Numbered from the stretch's first letter, positions 1 through 7,784 are shown. The stretch: DNA of 16,184 nt from Terriglobales bacterium (GCA_030043575.1 JASHXK010000613.1:1-16184), one strand, 5' to 3'. The notes: generated by a model from the sequence alone, not told the origin. Program-made: numbers and translations.

Positions 1-153
1 GTTGTCCTGCATCAGCAGATGGCGCGAAGCAATCTCCGAGCAGGGAATACCTGTGGTTGTCTGTTGCGCTTGGGCTAGCCCTGGTGCAAGAAGGCACACT
101 GCCACCAACAGAGCTGGCAGCGCGTACCAGAGCATCCTACGGCTGTGGTTCAT
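1..153 (-). CDS. Exported protein, N-terminal fragment (runs off left edge)
   Basis: Only the first 51 codons lie in the window. Translation gives a start MNHSRRM, a hydrophobic stretch (about residues 8-27) and a likely signal peptidase I site after GLAQA at residue 29, so the product is exported. The mature start (QQTTTGIPCSEIASRHLLM) is not recognised. The ATG (complement of 151-153) is preceded by a strong GGAGAGAGGAG Shine-Dalgarno sequence a few bases upstream. The gene begins 17 bases before the end of the upstream PpiC-like gene, so the two are probably co-transcribed and translationally coupled. A periplasmic or outer-membrane role is inferred from the signal peptide and neighbour only. 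Start and export are well supported; function is unknown. Confidence 0.75.
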   Translation of the reverse strand, partial: MNHSRRMLWYALPALLVAVCLLAPGLAQAQQTTTGIPCSEIASRHLLMQDN

Positions 154-1198
154 CTTTTTCTCCTCTCTCCGTGCTGGACTTACCTGGGCCCGGAGCATCA
201 GGCTCCGTCTTGGATCCGGTGACTGGAGCTTTCGAGGCAAAGTACGTCTCGTCCATCCAGACACCGGTCTTCGTCTTGAGTGCTTTCAACTCTTCTCGCA
301 ACTGCTCGTTCTGCAACTTCTTCTCGATCTGCGGGGTCACTTCGCTCAAAGTGCGGCGGCTGCGCGACACCAGCTGCAGCAGGATCAGCGTGTTGGGAGT
401 GTTCGTCAGCTCGATCCACTCGCCCGGCTTCTGCAGGGCAAACGCCGACTTCTCCATCTCCGCTGGCATCTCGCCGCGCTGGAAGGTCAAAGGCTTTTCA
501 TCGAGATGGACCAACTCCGGGTCCTTAATCAGCTTCTTGGGGTCAGCGCCGGAGGCGTATGCCTGCTTCATGGCCTGTGCCAGCGCGTTGGCTTCTTCGG
601 GAGTCAGCCCATTGGGGTGCAGCGAGCCTTTACCTTTTTCCCAAATGAAGACGCGCCGCAAGGTCACAACGTCATAGTCTTCGAGGTGAGCGTTGTAGTA
701 GGCGCTGATTTGCTCCGCAGTCGGCTTGGCTTCGTCCTTCAGCTTGAAGAATTCGGCGTTGGAGAGAATCTGGGTGCGGTCGATCGCCAACTGGCGAACG
801 ACTTCGGGCGAGGAATCCAGATGATCGGCGGTGGCGGCCTGCGCCAGAATGAACAGTGACGCGAACTTCTCGCCTAGTTGCTTGCGGCTAAGCTCGGCCG
901 GACCCTGGATCGCCTCGAGATCGGCAATCAGTTGCTCAAACTGCGCCTGCGTGACCTGCTTATCGCCTATCTTCATGATGACGCGATCGCCGGGCGAAGT
1001 TGAGGCGCCGGTAGATGATGCAGTGGCGGCGCTGCTGGAAGTGTTGGCGGCTACTGTGCCCGAGGAAGCCTGGGCCAGGCAAACGATCGATAGGAATCCG
1101 ATGGACAGGAAAGAGCTCACGGCTGCGTTGACTGCGAAACGAACACTCCTTGGCAAAATGGCCGGCCTTTCGTCCCAGGAACGCAAATCGACGTCCAC
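137..1198 (-). CDS. SurA/PpiC-like periplasmic foldase or chaperone (degenerate parvulin domain)
   Basis: 353 residues from a GTG start with AAGG just upstream. A long charged N-terminus leads into a hydrophobic segment (about 21-43, cleavage probably after LAQA), then a Ser/Ala/Thr-rich linker (45-68). Residues 71-155 form a SurA-type helical region (VTQAQFEQLIADL). Residues 160-280 form a parvulin-like domain: AEQISAYYNAHLEDY, then the ending RGEMPAEMEKSAFALQKPGEW..LILLQLVS. A charged helix (284-310) follows and the C-terminus is Pro/Glu-rich. Family knowledge: PpiC/SurA proteins assist folding of exported and outer-membrane proteins. The two histidines typical of active parvulins (ARHIL and GYHII positions) appear to be replaced (LRRVFI, NTLILL), so a chaperone role is more likely than isomerase activity. 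The end overlaps the next exported gene by 17 bases. Family assignment is fairly sure; activity is inference. Confidence 0.85.
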   Translation of the reverse strand: MDVDLRSWDERPAILPRSVRFAVNAAVSSFLSIGFLSIVCLAQASSGTVAANTSSSAATASSTGASTSPGDRVIMKIGDKQVTQAQFEQLIADLEAIQGPAELSRKQLGEKFASLFILAQAATADHLDSSPEVVRQLAIDRTQILSNAEFFKLKDEAKPTAEQISAYYNAHLEDYDVVTLRRVFIWEKGKGSLHPNGLTPEEANALAQAMKQAYASGADPKKLIKDPELVHLDEKPLTFQRGEMPAEMEKSAFALQKPGEWIELTNTPNTLILLQLVSRSRRTLSEVTPQIEKKLQNEQLREELKALKTKTGVWMDETYFASKAPVTGSKTEPDAPGPGKSSTERGEKDEPQP

Positions 1199-1253
1199 AC
1201 ACCTTTTCGGGGAAAAGGAAACGCCAATTCCTGGAAACTGAAGTTATGGGTAA

Positions 1254-1278
1254 TTTGATTCCGCGCAGTTTTGATTCC
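1254..1278. repeat. 9-bp direct repeat in the PpiC-like gene upstream region
   Basis: TTTGATTCC occurs at 1254-1262 and again at 1270-1278, a 16-bp period with a 7-bp spacer. It lies 56-80 bases upstream of the GTG start of the leftward PpiC-like gene. Position and spacing would suit a regulator binding two adjacent half-sites, but no regulator is identified and chance is possible. Confidence 0.35.
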
Positions 1279-1401
1279 AGGGGAGACAGGGGGAATCTCT
1301 GGGAGTCAAACTGATCGAAACTACCTGCGATAGTAGATGAGCTTTTGACTTACCGCAACAGGAAATTGCAGCCAAAGTTGTAAAATTTCCGGCACAATTT
1401 G

Positions 1402-1437
1402 GGGACACGGGCTGTTGCTAGCCATTGCCGGTGTCCC
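1402..1437. other. Stable hairpin in intergenic region
   Basis: GGGACAC (1402-1408) pairs exactly with GTGTCCC (1431-1437). After one mismatch the stem continues with GGC/GCC-type pairs at 1410-1412 and 1427-1429, leaving a 14-base loop containing GCTAGC. There is no T-tract on either side, so it does not look like a classical intrinsic terminator. Its role is unknown. Confidence 0.5.
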
Positions 1438-1540
1438 AGAGTGCTGGTCACAGGGTACGACTTCCGTGTCTGTGTGAGAACCGGTTTCGTTCTTGGCAGT
1501 GGAATTGGAATCCCAATAATCGAGCGCCGTAGGCACGGCC

Positions 1541-1690
1541 ATAACTTAGCCCAGGACGCAGCGCAGCGGAGTCCTGGGTGAGGTGGGAAATGTCTTTGAG
1601 CCGCGTAGCGGCGGCAGGGTTCTCACGCAGACACTTCAGTCGTGCCGAGAAGCCAGCCATTTCTGCCTGGGTCGGCTTCAGCCGACGACA
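1541..1690. repeat. Composite REP-like palindromic repeat element
   Basis: Three perfect hairpins lie within 140 bases. CCCAGGAC/GTCCTGGG is at 1550-1557/1571-1578 with a 13-base loop. GCCGC/GCGGC is at 1600-1604/1608-1612 with loop GTA. GTCGGCT/AGCCGAC is at 1671-1677/1680-1686 with a 2-base centre. Dense palindromes with G+C-rich arms in an intergenic gap are the hallmark of REP or BIME-like elements, and the wording resembles interspersed repeats I recall from acidobacterial genomes. The last hairpin begins about 20 bases after the DUF1501 stop codon in that gene's direction, so it may also protect or end that transcript. Extra genomic copies cannot be tested here. Confidence 0.6.
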
Positions 1691-1705
1691 CAAGACCTCA
1701 GCCTA

Positions 1706-2938
1706 TCAGCCCAGGTACCGCAAAAACTGTTCCGGGGAGTTATTGAATCCGGGAAAGACCGCGTCCAACTTTGTGTTGCCGAGATGATTGGCAACCGCCT
1801 CGCCCAGGACTCGCCGGAAATCGGTAGTCAGCGCGAGATCGCGACCGTCGTTCAGCTGCGCAGGATCGAGGCCGGGCCAGCGTCCATAGACGCGCCCGCC
1901 GCGCACCGGTCCTCCGAGAACGAACATCACGTTCGCGTGGCCGTGGTCGGTACCGCGATTGCCATTCTCCCGCGCGGTGCGTCCGAACTCCGACATGGTA
2001 ACGATCACGGTATCCTCGCCGAGCGGCCCGAGATCGGTCCAGAATGCAGCGATCGATTGCGAGAAGTCGCGCAGCACGTTGGCGAGCTGCCCTTCGGCGG
2101 CACCTTCATTTACGTGATGATCCCAGCCGCCAATGTCGGTAAAGGCGACTTGCACGCCGAGATTGGCTTTGATGAGCTGCGCGGTCTGGCGTAACGCGTC
2201 GCCGAAACGACCTTTGGGATAGTTCGCCCCAGGCGCGGGCGTGTAGTGTTGCGGATCGGCCGCCTTCAACATCTTGACCGCCTCGAAGGTTTCCTGACCC
2301 GTGCCGTGAAGGACGGCGTCGACCGACTGCGCATACATCGCCTCAAATGTGCTGCCAAGCGGCGCTGCTGCAGGATTGCCGCCTGCGATGCCGAATCCGT
2401 TGACGTTGTTGACCGCGACCGCCGGAGCTTTGCCCGAGAGAATACGCGGCATCGATGTGCCAAGGGCAACCGCGCGGAAGGGAACATCGGCGCTGCCTTC
2501 GCACTGCAGGGTGCGATTGAGCCAGCCGTCCGTCGTGCTTTTGATGCCGGGCGTGCCGGATTCCATGAAATCCTGCGCGTCGAAGTGCGAACGCGTGGGA
2601 TCGGGCGAGCCGGCGGCATGAACAATCGCCAGATGGCCCTGATCCCAAAGCGGTTTAAACGGCGAGAGTGCAGGATGCAATCCGAAGAAGCCGTTGAGAT
2701 CGATCACCTGATTGCGCGCAATGTTGATGCTGGGCCGCATCGCGTAATACGACGGCTCGGCGTATGGGACCACGATGTTGAGACCGTCAGCCGCGCCGCG
2801 CTGGAAGATCACCACCAGCCGCTTGTTGGACTGCGCCGAGGCCGCGCCCCAGGCCGCGCGCGTCAGGAAAGATGGAATGGCCGCCGTGCCGACAACCGCC
2901 ATGGCACCGTTTTGCAGAAATGCGCGTCGAGTGATCAT
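1706..2938 (-). CDS. DUF1501 family exported protein (Tat substrate)
   Basis: 410 residues with an ATG start and only a weak ribosome binding site (AAAGG, distant). The N-terminus TRRAFLQNGAM followed by a hydrophobic segment and cleavage near AAWGA (about residue 32) is a twin-arginine signal, so the folded protein is exported. DUF1501 hallmarks are visible: RLVVIFQRGAADGLNIVVPY (40-59), SHFDAQDFMESG (117-128), FTDIGGWDHHVNEG (about 266-279) and the C-terminal MSEFGRTARENGNRGTDHGH (315-334). The histidine/aspartate-rich motifs resemble the metal sites of the alkaline phosphatase/sulfatase superfamily, to which DUF1501 is considered related; the substrate is unknown. It lies 130 bases downstream of a DUF1800 gene on the same strand, a pairing common in Acidobacteriota, Planctomycetota and Bacteroidota. 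Family is certain, biochemical role is not. Confidence 0.95.
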   Translation of the reverse strand: MITRRAFLQNGAMAVVGTAAIPSFLTRAAWGAASAQSNKRLVVIFQRGAADGLNIVVPYAEPSYYAMRPSINIARNQVIDLNGFFGLHPALSPFKPLWDQGHLAIVHAAGSPDPTRSHFDAQDFMESGTPGIKSTTDGWLNRTLQCEGSADVPFRAVALGTSMPRILSGKAPAVAVNNVNGFGIAGGNPAAAPLGSTFEAMYAQSVDAVLHGTGQETFEAVKMLKAADPQHYTPAPGANYPKGRFGDALRQTAQLIKANLGVQVAFTDIGGWDHHVNEGAAEGQLANVLRDFSQSIAAFWTDLGPLGEDTVIVTMSEFGRTARENGNRGTDHGHANVMFVLGGPVRGGRVYGRWPGLDPAQLNDGRDLALTTDFRRVLGEAVANHLGNTKLDAVFPGFNNSPEQFLRYLG

Positions 2939-2950
2939 AAGAACCAGCCT

Positions 2951-3041
2951 TTAGCTGTTAGCTCTTAACTGTTAGCAACCCTGAACCATGTGCATTCTTC
3001 GATGGACGGGTCATGCTCATCGCCTTGGTGCTAAGAGCTAA
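2951..3041. repeat. Degenerate TTAGCTSTTA repeats and inverted repeat between DUF1800 and DUF1501 genes
   Basis: TTAGCTGTTAGCTCTTAACTGTTAGC at 2951-2976 consists of imperfect 7-8 base repeats. A reverse-complement copy lies at 3030-3041 (GCTAAGAGCTAA, matching 2958-2969 at 11 of 12 positions). The arms could fold into a hairpin with a 60-base loop in the DUF1800-DUF1501 intergenic transcript. Such TTAGC/GCTAA microsatellite-like tracts look like non-coding repeats rather than regulatory sites. Confidence 0.45.
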
Positions 3042-3068
3042 GCCCAAATCATTTCTGCTCCCACGTCC

Positions 3069-5258
3069 TTACTTGCGTTGAAACTCCGGCGACCCCAACA
3101 ACAATCCAGCAATCACATTCACATTCGGCGGGTGATTCGGATTCTCGCTCTCCGCCGCATTTTCCGGGCTTACGATCCGCTCCTCGATCGTGTCGTGCGT
3201 CTGTTTCGACACATCGCCGGACAGCAGCGTCTGCTCCAACGTAAGCTGCACCTGATAAGGATCGATCGTCTCCGTCGTCGCCGCAGGAATCGTCGTCGAT
3301 GCCGAATTCATCACGGCATCCGACGCCGGAGGAGTACTATTTGTCGACCTCGCAGCCGCGGCCGCGGCGCTTGCGGAAACTGGCGACACGACTCCGTTGT
3401 TCTGAGGAGCGGAACTGCCACTCGTTCCATACGCCATCAGTTGCGCAAGATCGAAGGTCGTGCCGGGCAGCTTGTTGGTCGTCAGAGCAAGTCCGAAGTT
3501 CATGCGATCGAGCAGCGCCGCGGAGTTCACCCACACATCCGATTTCGTCGAGTAACCGGTCGGCGGCTGGCACCCGTACAACTGTTCGCCCATCTTGTTC
3601 AGGGTGCCGAGCAACGGCTGCGGATCGGTGACCTCGGCTTGTGTAGCTCGCAGTGACGAGACCACGAACTCAAACGGTGTCTTCACCCGCGCGTTATACG
3701 CCTCCGGCGCCCAGAATTCCCGTGAGTGGAACATTGTCTCCAGCACCTGGCGAATGTCGCCATCGCTCTTGAGGTAGGTCTTCGCCATCGCATCGATCAG
3801 CGTCGGCGGCGGATTGTCGGAGACGAAGCGCTGCGCCAACTCAGTCGAGATGAAGCGTGCGGTTGCTGGCTGGCTCGCCAGAAGACTGAGAACTTCCATC
3901 CCCTCGCTCTCGCCGTTTTCCTTGATGCGATGGCCAAGCACGGTCTTGTCGCCGGGTTCATGCAGCCGCGGCCGGTAAACGAAGCTGCCGCCCTGGTACG
4001 GCGTTTCCAGCGTCCAGCCGGTGAAGACCCGCGCGACCTCGGTCACGTCTTGCTGCGTGTAGCCGCCGTTGACACCGAGCGTGTGCAACTCCATCAGCTC
4101 GCGCGCATAGTTTTCGTTCAGCCCGGTGCGGCGCTTCTGCTGATTGGCCTGCGGATTCGGTTGCTGCGGACGCGGCAGAGACGGATAGAAGATTCCACGC
4201 CGTAGGATCGCTCCCACGCCCGGATTCGTCGGCTTTCCCAATGCCGCATCAGAATTCGGGCCCTCGCTCTGCCAATTGTCGAGGTAGAAGAGCATCGCCG
4301 GACTCTGCGCGGTGGCGATCAGCAGATCTTTGAATTTGCCAAGCACGTGCGGGCGGATTACGTCGCGCTCGTAAGAGGTAACAAGATAACGGTCGGCGCC
4401 TTTGCCGATGAAAATGTTGAAGTGGTTGAACCAGAAATCGGTGAGCACTTCTTCCAGCTGCCGATCGCTATAGACCGCCCGCAGCAGCTTTGCCGATCGT
4501 ACTTCGCTCTCGACGACACCTTCAGGATGATCCAACGCGATTACGGTTTCGCGCTGCTCGGGCGTGAGCCCGGCCAGCAAGGCAAATCGCTTGAACGGCG
4601 GAACGCCCTGCATCAGATCGTGCTGCTCGGCCGCCGGCATGTTGAGAATGCGGCTCATGCGCTGCGCCGGAGGCATCAGGATGAGATCGTCAACCGCACT
4701 GTGGGCTTCGCGGCGAGCCATCTGGTTCTGCGTGAGATCCGCTGGTTTCACAACCGCACCATTCTGCGCAGCTGTTCCCCCCGAAGGAGATCCTGTTGCA
4801 CTGCTGGCTGTCGCGCTCGCGTCGTTCGCCGCAGTTTGCTTCTGCTCCTGTTTCTCCTTCTCTCGAGCGATGGCCGCGGCGTAGATGGCTCGGCGATTCG
4901 CATCGCGCGGCATTGCCACCTTGCCATCCATCACCGCTTTGACGATGGGATTGGGCGGAAAGGCGAGCACCATCTCGCGCGTGCTCATTTGCAAGGTGCG
5001 ATATCCCGCTAGGCGCGACTGCATGGCAGTATCGTTAATTTGTTCGGGATGCAGTTGCAGGTCGATCCACTTGTCGACGCCCATAGCGGCGACGGCCTGG
5101 ACATCGCCGGGACGCGGGCCGAAGGTCAGCCGGTCGAGCGCATGCAGCGCGCGTCTGGGATCGTCAGGAGTGTGCGTCTGCTTCTGCTTCTTGGCGTTGA
5201 GGCTGATGGCGAGCAGGACCAGCAGCGTTGCGAGCACCCAGTACCGGTGGCGACTCAT
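3069..5258 (-). CDS. DUF1800 family exported protein
   Basis: 729 residues from the ATG at 5258 (MSRHRYW), preceded by GAGAAG at 7 bases. An upstream in-frame TTG at 5294 would add 12 residues but has no ribosome binding site. A hydrophobic segment (about 6-21) is a Sec signal peptide or anchor. Family motifs in order: RALHALDRLTFGPRPGDVQA near the N-terminus, LTDFWFNHFNIFIGKG in the middle, then the diagnostic NYARELMELHTLGVNGGYTQ followed by VARVFTGWT. FHSREFWAP, AYNARVKTPFEFV and GCQPPTGYSTKSDVWVN lie in the C-terminal half. Two low-complexity Ala/Ser/Thr/Gln stretches (roughly 145-175 and 610-660) look like linkers. DUF1800 proteins have no settled biochemical function; they are exported and commonly encoded next to DUF1501. 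The gene probably forms an operon with the DUF1501 gene downstream and is divergent from the secretin gene. Confidence 0.95.
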   Translation of the reverse strand: MSRHRYWVLATLLVLLAISLNAKKQKQTHTPDDPRRALHALDRLTFGPRPGDVQAVAAMGVDKWIDLQLHPEQINDTAMQSRLAGYRTLQMSTREMVLAFPPNPIVKAVMDGKVAMPRDANRRAIYAAAIAREKEKQEQKQTAANDASATASSATGSPSGGTAAQNGAVVKPADLTQNQMARREAHSAVDDLILMPPAQRMSRILNMPAAEQHDLMQGVPPFKRFALLAGLTPEQRETVIALDHPEGVVESEVRSAKLLRAVYSDRQLEEVLTDFWFNHFNIFIGKGADRYLVTSYERDVIRPHVLGKFKDLLIATAQSPAMLFYLDNWQSEGPNSDAALGKPTNPGVGAILRRGIFYPSLPRPQQPNPQANQQKRRTGLNENYARELMELHTLGVNGGYTQQDVTEVARVFTGWTLETPYQGGSFVYRPRLHEPGDKTVLGHRIKENGESEGMEVLSLLASQPATARFISTELAQRFVSDNPPPTLIDAMAKTYLKSDGDIRQVLETMFHSREFWAPEAYNARVKTPFEFVVSSLRATQAEVTDPQPLLGTLNKMGEQLYGCQPPTGYSTKSDVWVNSAALLDRMNFGLALTTNKLPGTTFDLAQLMAYGTSGSSAPQNNGVVSPVSASAAAAAARSTNSTPPASDAVMNSASTTIPAATTETIDPYQVQLTLEQTLLSGDVSKQTHDTIEERIVSPENAAESENPNHPPNVNVIAGLLLGSPEFQRK

Positions 5259-5448
5259 GAGCATTCTTCTCGCGGTCCGTTGTCTATAACCCAAGGAAGA
5301 GGTAAAAAGTCGTGCCCGCCGGAAAAGTCAGGCACATTTCTTAAGCAAGCTTACTCCAGCCGCACGGAAGCTGGACTGCTAAATCCACTTTCCTGCAATG
5401 AGCCGTCAATGCCGTGAGCCCAATTAGCGCGCCTCTGGGGTTCTGGCT

Positions 5449-5454
5449 TACAAT
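5449..5454 (+). promoter_or_regulatory. Candidate -10 element placing transcription start at the secretin ATG
   Basis: TACAAT (5 of 6 matches to TATAAT) ends 8 bases before the ATG at 5463. No good -35 is seen at 16-18 bases upstream, and there is no Shine-Dalgarno sequence in front of the ATG. If the hexamer is real, the mRNA would start at or next to the start codon and be leaderless. This is tentative. Confidence 0.3.
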
Positions 5455-5462
5455 CGCTGTAC

Positions 5463-7490
5463 ATGCGGCTCTTCGCCTCGATGTTGGTGACCCTGGTTAC
5501 GGCGAGTTTGCTGGCCGCACAGCAAACTGCCGCGCCCGAGGCTGCAGCCGCCACGCCAAGTTCTCAAGCTACAACCCAGGCGCATCCCGAAGGCCAAGAG
5601 TTTCAGCGTGGATCGACCATCATGCCAGCCGCTCCGGCTTCTCAGCCGAATTCGCAGACACCACCGGCCGGACAGGTCTCGGGCACTGCCGCAGCCGCGC
5701 AACAGCCGGCTGCTAATTCAGTTGGCGGCGTCTCCAGCGCTCCTCCGGGAACACCGATTCTGCCGACCGTAACTCCTCGCGAGGCCGCCGAAGCCAAGCG
5801 CCAATTTCAGGCAGGCATGAAGTTGAAGTCGAAAGGCCATCTGGATGCGGCCTTCACCAAATTCTCCAGCGCCTCGGAGCTCGATCCGCGCAATGTGACC
5901 TACGTGACGGCGCGAGAGTTCGTGCGCCAGCAGCTGGCTCTGCTGGCGCTGAAACAGGGCAACCAGGCCATGCAGAAGAACAATGAGATTATGGCTATGG
6001 CCGACTTTCGGCGAGCGCTCGACTACGACCCGTCAAACGATTACGCGATGCAGCGGCTGCGCGACTCCCTGCCCGAGCCGGAGCAGACGGCGCAGAAAGT
6101 CAGCGTGGTCGAGCAGTCTCTTCCCATCGAGTTGCAGCCCGATCCCAAACATCAGGACTTCCACTTCCGCGGCGATTCGAGAGCGCTGCTCACGGAAGTG
6201 GCGCGCACTTACGGGATCACCGCGGAGTTCGACGACTCGGTCAAGAACTTGCATGTGCGCTACGACATTCAGAACGTGAATTTCGCCACCGCCATGCAAG
6301 CGGCCAACGAGGTCACCAAGACATTCTGGGTAGCGCTGGCGCCCAAGCAGATTTTCCTGCTGGCCGACACGGTGGAAAACCATCGCAACTTCGAGCGCAT
6401 GGGCCTGCGTACCTTCTACCTCCCCGATCTAAACGACCAGCAGCTCACCGAGATGAGCAACTCGCTGCGGGTATTGCTGAACCTGCGCTTCATCTCCTTG
6501 AACAAATCGCAGTCGGCAATCTCCATACGCGCGGAGCTGCCGGTGTTGGACGCTGCCGATCAACTGATTCGCAGCCTGACGACCGGCCGGCCGGAAGTGC
6601 TGCTCGACATTCGCGTGTTCGCCGTCAGCACCAGCTTCGCGCGCTCGCTGGGCACGGCGCTGCCGACCCAGTTCACGATGTTCAATATTTCGCCGGCGCT
6701 CCTGGCGACGCTGGCGCCAAGCGCGCAGAATCTCGTCAATCAGCTGATCTCGTCTGGCGGCATCAATCAGGCAAACTCCACGGCTGTTTCAGCACTGCTG
6801 TCACAGCTGCAGAACTCCAGCACCAGTTCTGTTCTGACCACCCCGTTCGTGATCTTCGGTGGCGGCGTAACCTTGTTTGGCCTGAATGCCGGTGGACAGG
6901 GGGTGACGCCGACCGCCAGCCTGAATAGCTCGGATATCCGCGACCTGGAGCACGTCCAGTTGCGTGCCTCGCACAATGATCCGGCAACCATGAAAATTGG
7001 CGAGCGCTACCCCATCGTCAACGCTACCTTTGCTCCCATCTACAACTCTTCGTCGATTGCCTCGGTCATCGGCAATAGCAGTTACATCGCGCCGGTTCCC
7101 TCAGTCAATTATGAAGATCTGGGAGTGATCCTGAAGACCACGCCGCTTATTAGCGGTGACCAGTCGGTCAGCATGAAGTTCGAGTTGCAGCTTCGTTCGC
7201 TGGGCACCACGACGAACAACGGTATTCCCATCATCAACAACCGCGAGTACAGCGGGAACATCACGGTGAAGAATGGCGAATCCAGCGTAATTACCGGCAT
7301 GATCGACATGGATGACAGCCTGAGCATCAATGGCTACCCCTACCTCGGGCAAATCCCGGGCCTAGGCTACGGCGCGACAGTGCACACCAAGAATGTCACG
7401 CAGGATGAATTGCTGGTGGTTGTCACGCCGCACATCCTGCGCCTGCCGGAACACAACTCGTTCGCGGTAGAGCTTCCGCCGAGCCACTGA
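5463..7490 (+). CDS. TPR-containing secretin (type II/III secretion or type IV pilus family outer-membrane channel)
   Basis: 675 residues. Residues 1-19 are a signal peptide ending at the AAQ region, followed by a Pro/Ala/Gln/Thr-rich linker (20-105). Residues 107-205 form TPR-like helices (AKRQFQAGMKLKSKGHLDAA, then ADFRRALDYDPSNDYAM). Residues about 232-300 look like a secretin-type N-domain (DFHFRGDSRALLTEVARTYG..VNFATAMQAA), and 315-375 like a second. The secretin core runs about 378-660, ending with the classic VNYEDLGVILKTTPLISGD, NREYSGNITVKNGESSVITG, YPYLGQIPGLGYG and DELLVVVTPHILR. Secretins form multimeric gates in the outer membrane. The TPR region takes the place of further N-domains and may serve in assembly or partner binding (inference). 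No other secretion or pilus gene is nearby, so the system it serves is unknown. No ribosome binding site is visible before the ATG. Confidence 0.93.
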   Translation: MRLFASMLVTLVTASLLAAQQTAAPEAAAATPSSQATTQAHPEGQEFQRGSTIMPAAPASQPNSQTPPAGQVSGTAAAAQQPAANSVGGVSSAPPGTPILPTVTPREAAEAKRQFQAGMKLKSKGHLDAAFTKFSSASELDPRNVTYVTAREFVRQQLALLALKQGNQAMQKNNEIMAMADFRRALDYDPSNDYAMQRLRDSLPEPEQTAQKVSVVEQSLPIELQPDPKHQDFHFRGDSRALLTEVARTYGITAEFDDSVKNLHVRYDIQNVNFATAMQAANEVTKTFWVALAPKQIFLLADTVENHRNFERMGLRTFYLPDLNDQQLTEMSNSLRVLLNLRFISLNKSQSAISIRAELPVLDAADQLIRSLTTGRPEVLLDIRVFAVSTSFARSLGTALPTQFTMFNISPALLATLAPSAQNLVNQLISSGGINQANSTAVSALLSQLQNSSTSSVLTTPFVIFGGGVTLFGLNAGGQGVTPTASLNSSDIRDLEHVQLRASHNDPATMKIGERYPIVNATFAPIYNSSSIASVIGNSSYIAPVPSVNYEDLGVILKTTPLISGDQSVSMKFELQLRSLGTTTNNGIPIINNREYSGNITVKNGESSVITGMIDMDDSLSINGYPYLGQIPGLGYGATVHTKNVTQDELLVVVTPHILRLPEHNSFAVELPPSH

Positions 7491-7548
7491 TTCCTGCTTT
7501 AGCGGTGGTACAGATTGGAATGAACGTGGGGTGGAGCATGCTTTGATC

Positions 7549-7684
7549 GGCTGCTGGAAAACCCGGTTTTTTGACGTGGTTTGAAGGGGCTCAGCTTTAG
7601 CTGCGTCGTTCCCACTCTTTATTTTGTCATCCCGAGGAGGACTTTAGTCCGACGACGTATCTGCTTTTGACTTTTTCAGCAGCC
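7549..7684. mobile_element. MITE-like element with 13-bp terminal inverted repeats
   Basis: The left end GGCTGCTGGAAAA (7549-7561) and right end TTTTTCAGCAGCC (7672-7684) are inverted repeats matching at 12 of 13 positions, bounding a 136-bp non-coding unit. Inside are two perfect small hairpins: CAGCT/AGCTG at 7592-7603 and GGACT/AGTCC at 7639-7650. A TGTCATCCCGAG motif is at 7625-7636. No transposase is encoded, so movement would need an enzyme in trans. A target-site duplication was not evident. The GGCTGCTGAAAAA end resembles ends of small repeats I recall in Acidobacteriota, but copy number cannot be checked here. Confidence 0.6.
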
Positions 7685-7754
7685 TGAAAGGCGTGCGCCA
7701 CCCTAAGAGATAACTAGACAGTTCAACATGACTCACCACCCCGCTCGCCTTCGT

Positions 7755-7784
7755 TTGACTTACTCGTCCCTCACTGCGTAACGT
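7755..7784 (+). promoter_or_regulatory. Candidate sigma70-type promoter for the M16 peptidase pair
   Basis: TTGACT (7755-7760) and TAACGT (7779-7784) are separated by 18 bases. The -35 matches the consensus at 5 of 6 positions; the -10 is weaker. Start of transcription would fall near 7791, giving a leader of about 37 bases that includes the GGAGG ribosome binding site before the ATG at 7828. Confidence 0.4.

Larger units (their letters stand above)
1199..1529. other. Non-coding leader/intergenic region upstream of the PpiC-like gene
   Basis: I see no convincing gene here; the short open frames have no family resemblance and no ribosome binding site. The stretch holds the upstream region of the PpiC-like gene (read leftward), a 9-bp direct repeat at 1254-1278 and a strong hairpin at 1402-1437, described separately. 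No confident -35/-10 pair for the PpiC-like gene could be picked. Confidence 0.6.

Noticed and set aside
2..859. Long plus-strand open frame opposite the PpiC-like gene
   Set aside because: It is antisense to a well-supported gene with a signal peptide and family motifs; its own translation has no recognisable domain and the openness follows from high G+C codon usage.
1402..1437. Hairpin considered as an intrinsic terminator
   Set aside because: Neither side is followed by a run of T, and it is about 300 bases beyond the DUF1501 stop.
1541..1690. Palindrome cluster considered as a CRISPR array
   Set aside because: The three hairpins have different sequences and irregular spacing; there are no repeated direct units with spacers and no cas genes.
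2246..2968. 240-codon plus-strand frame opposite the DUF1501 gene
   Set aside because: It is Arg-rich, without domains, and fully overlaps a certain gene on the other strand.
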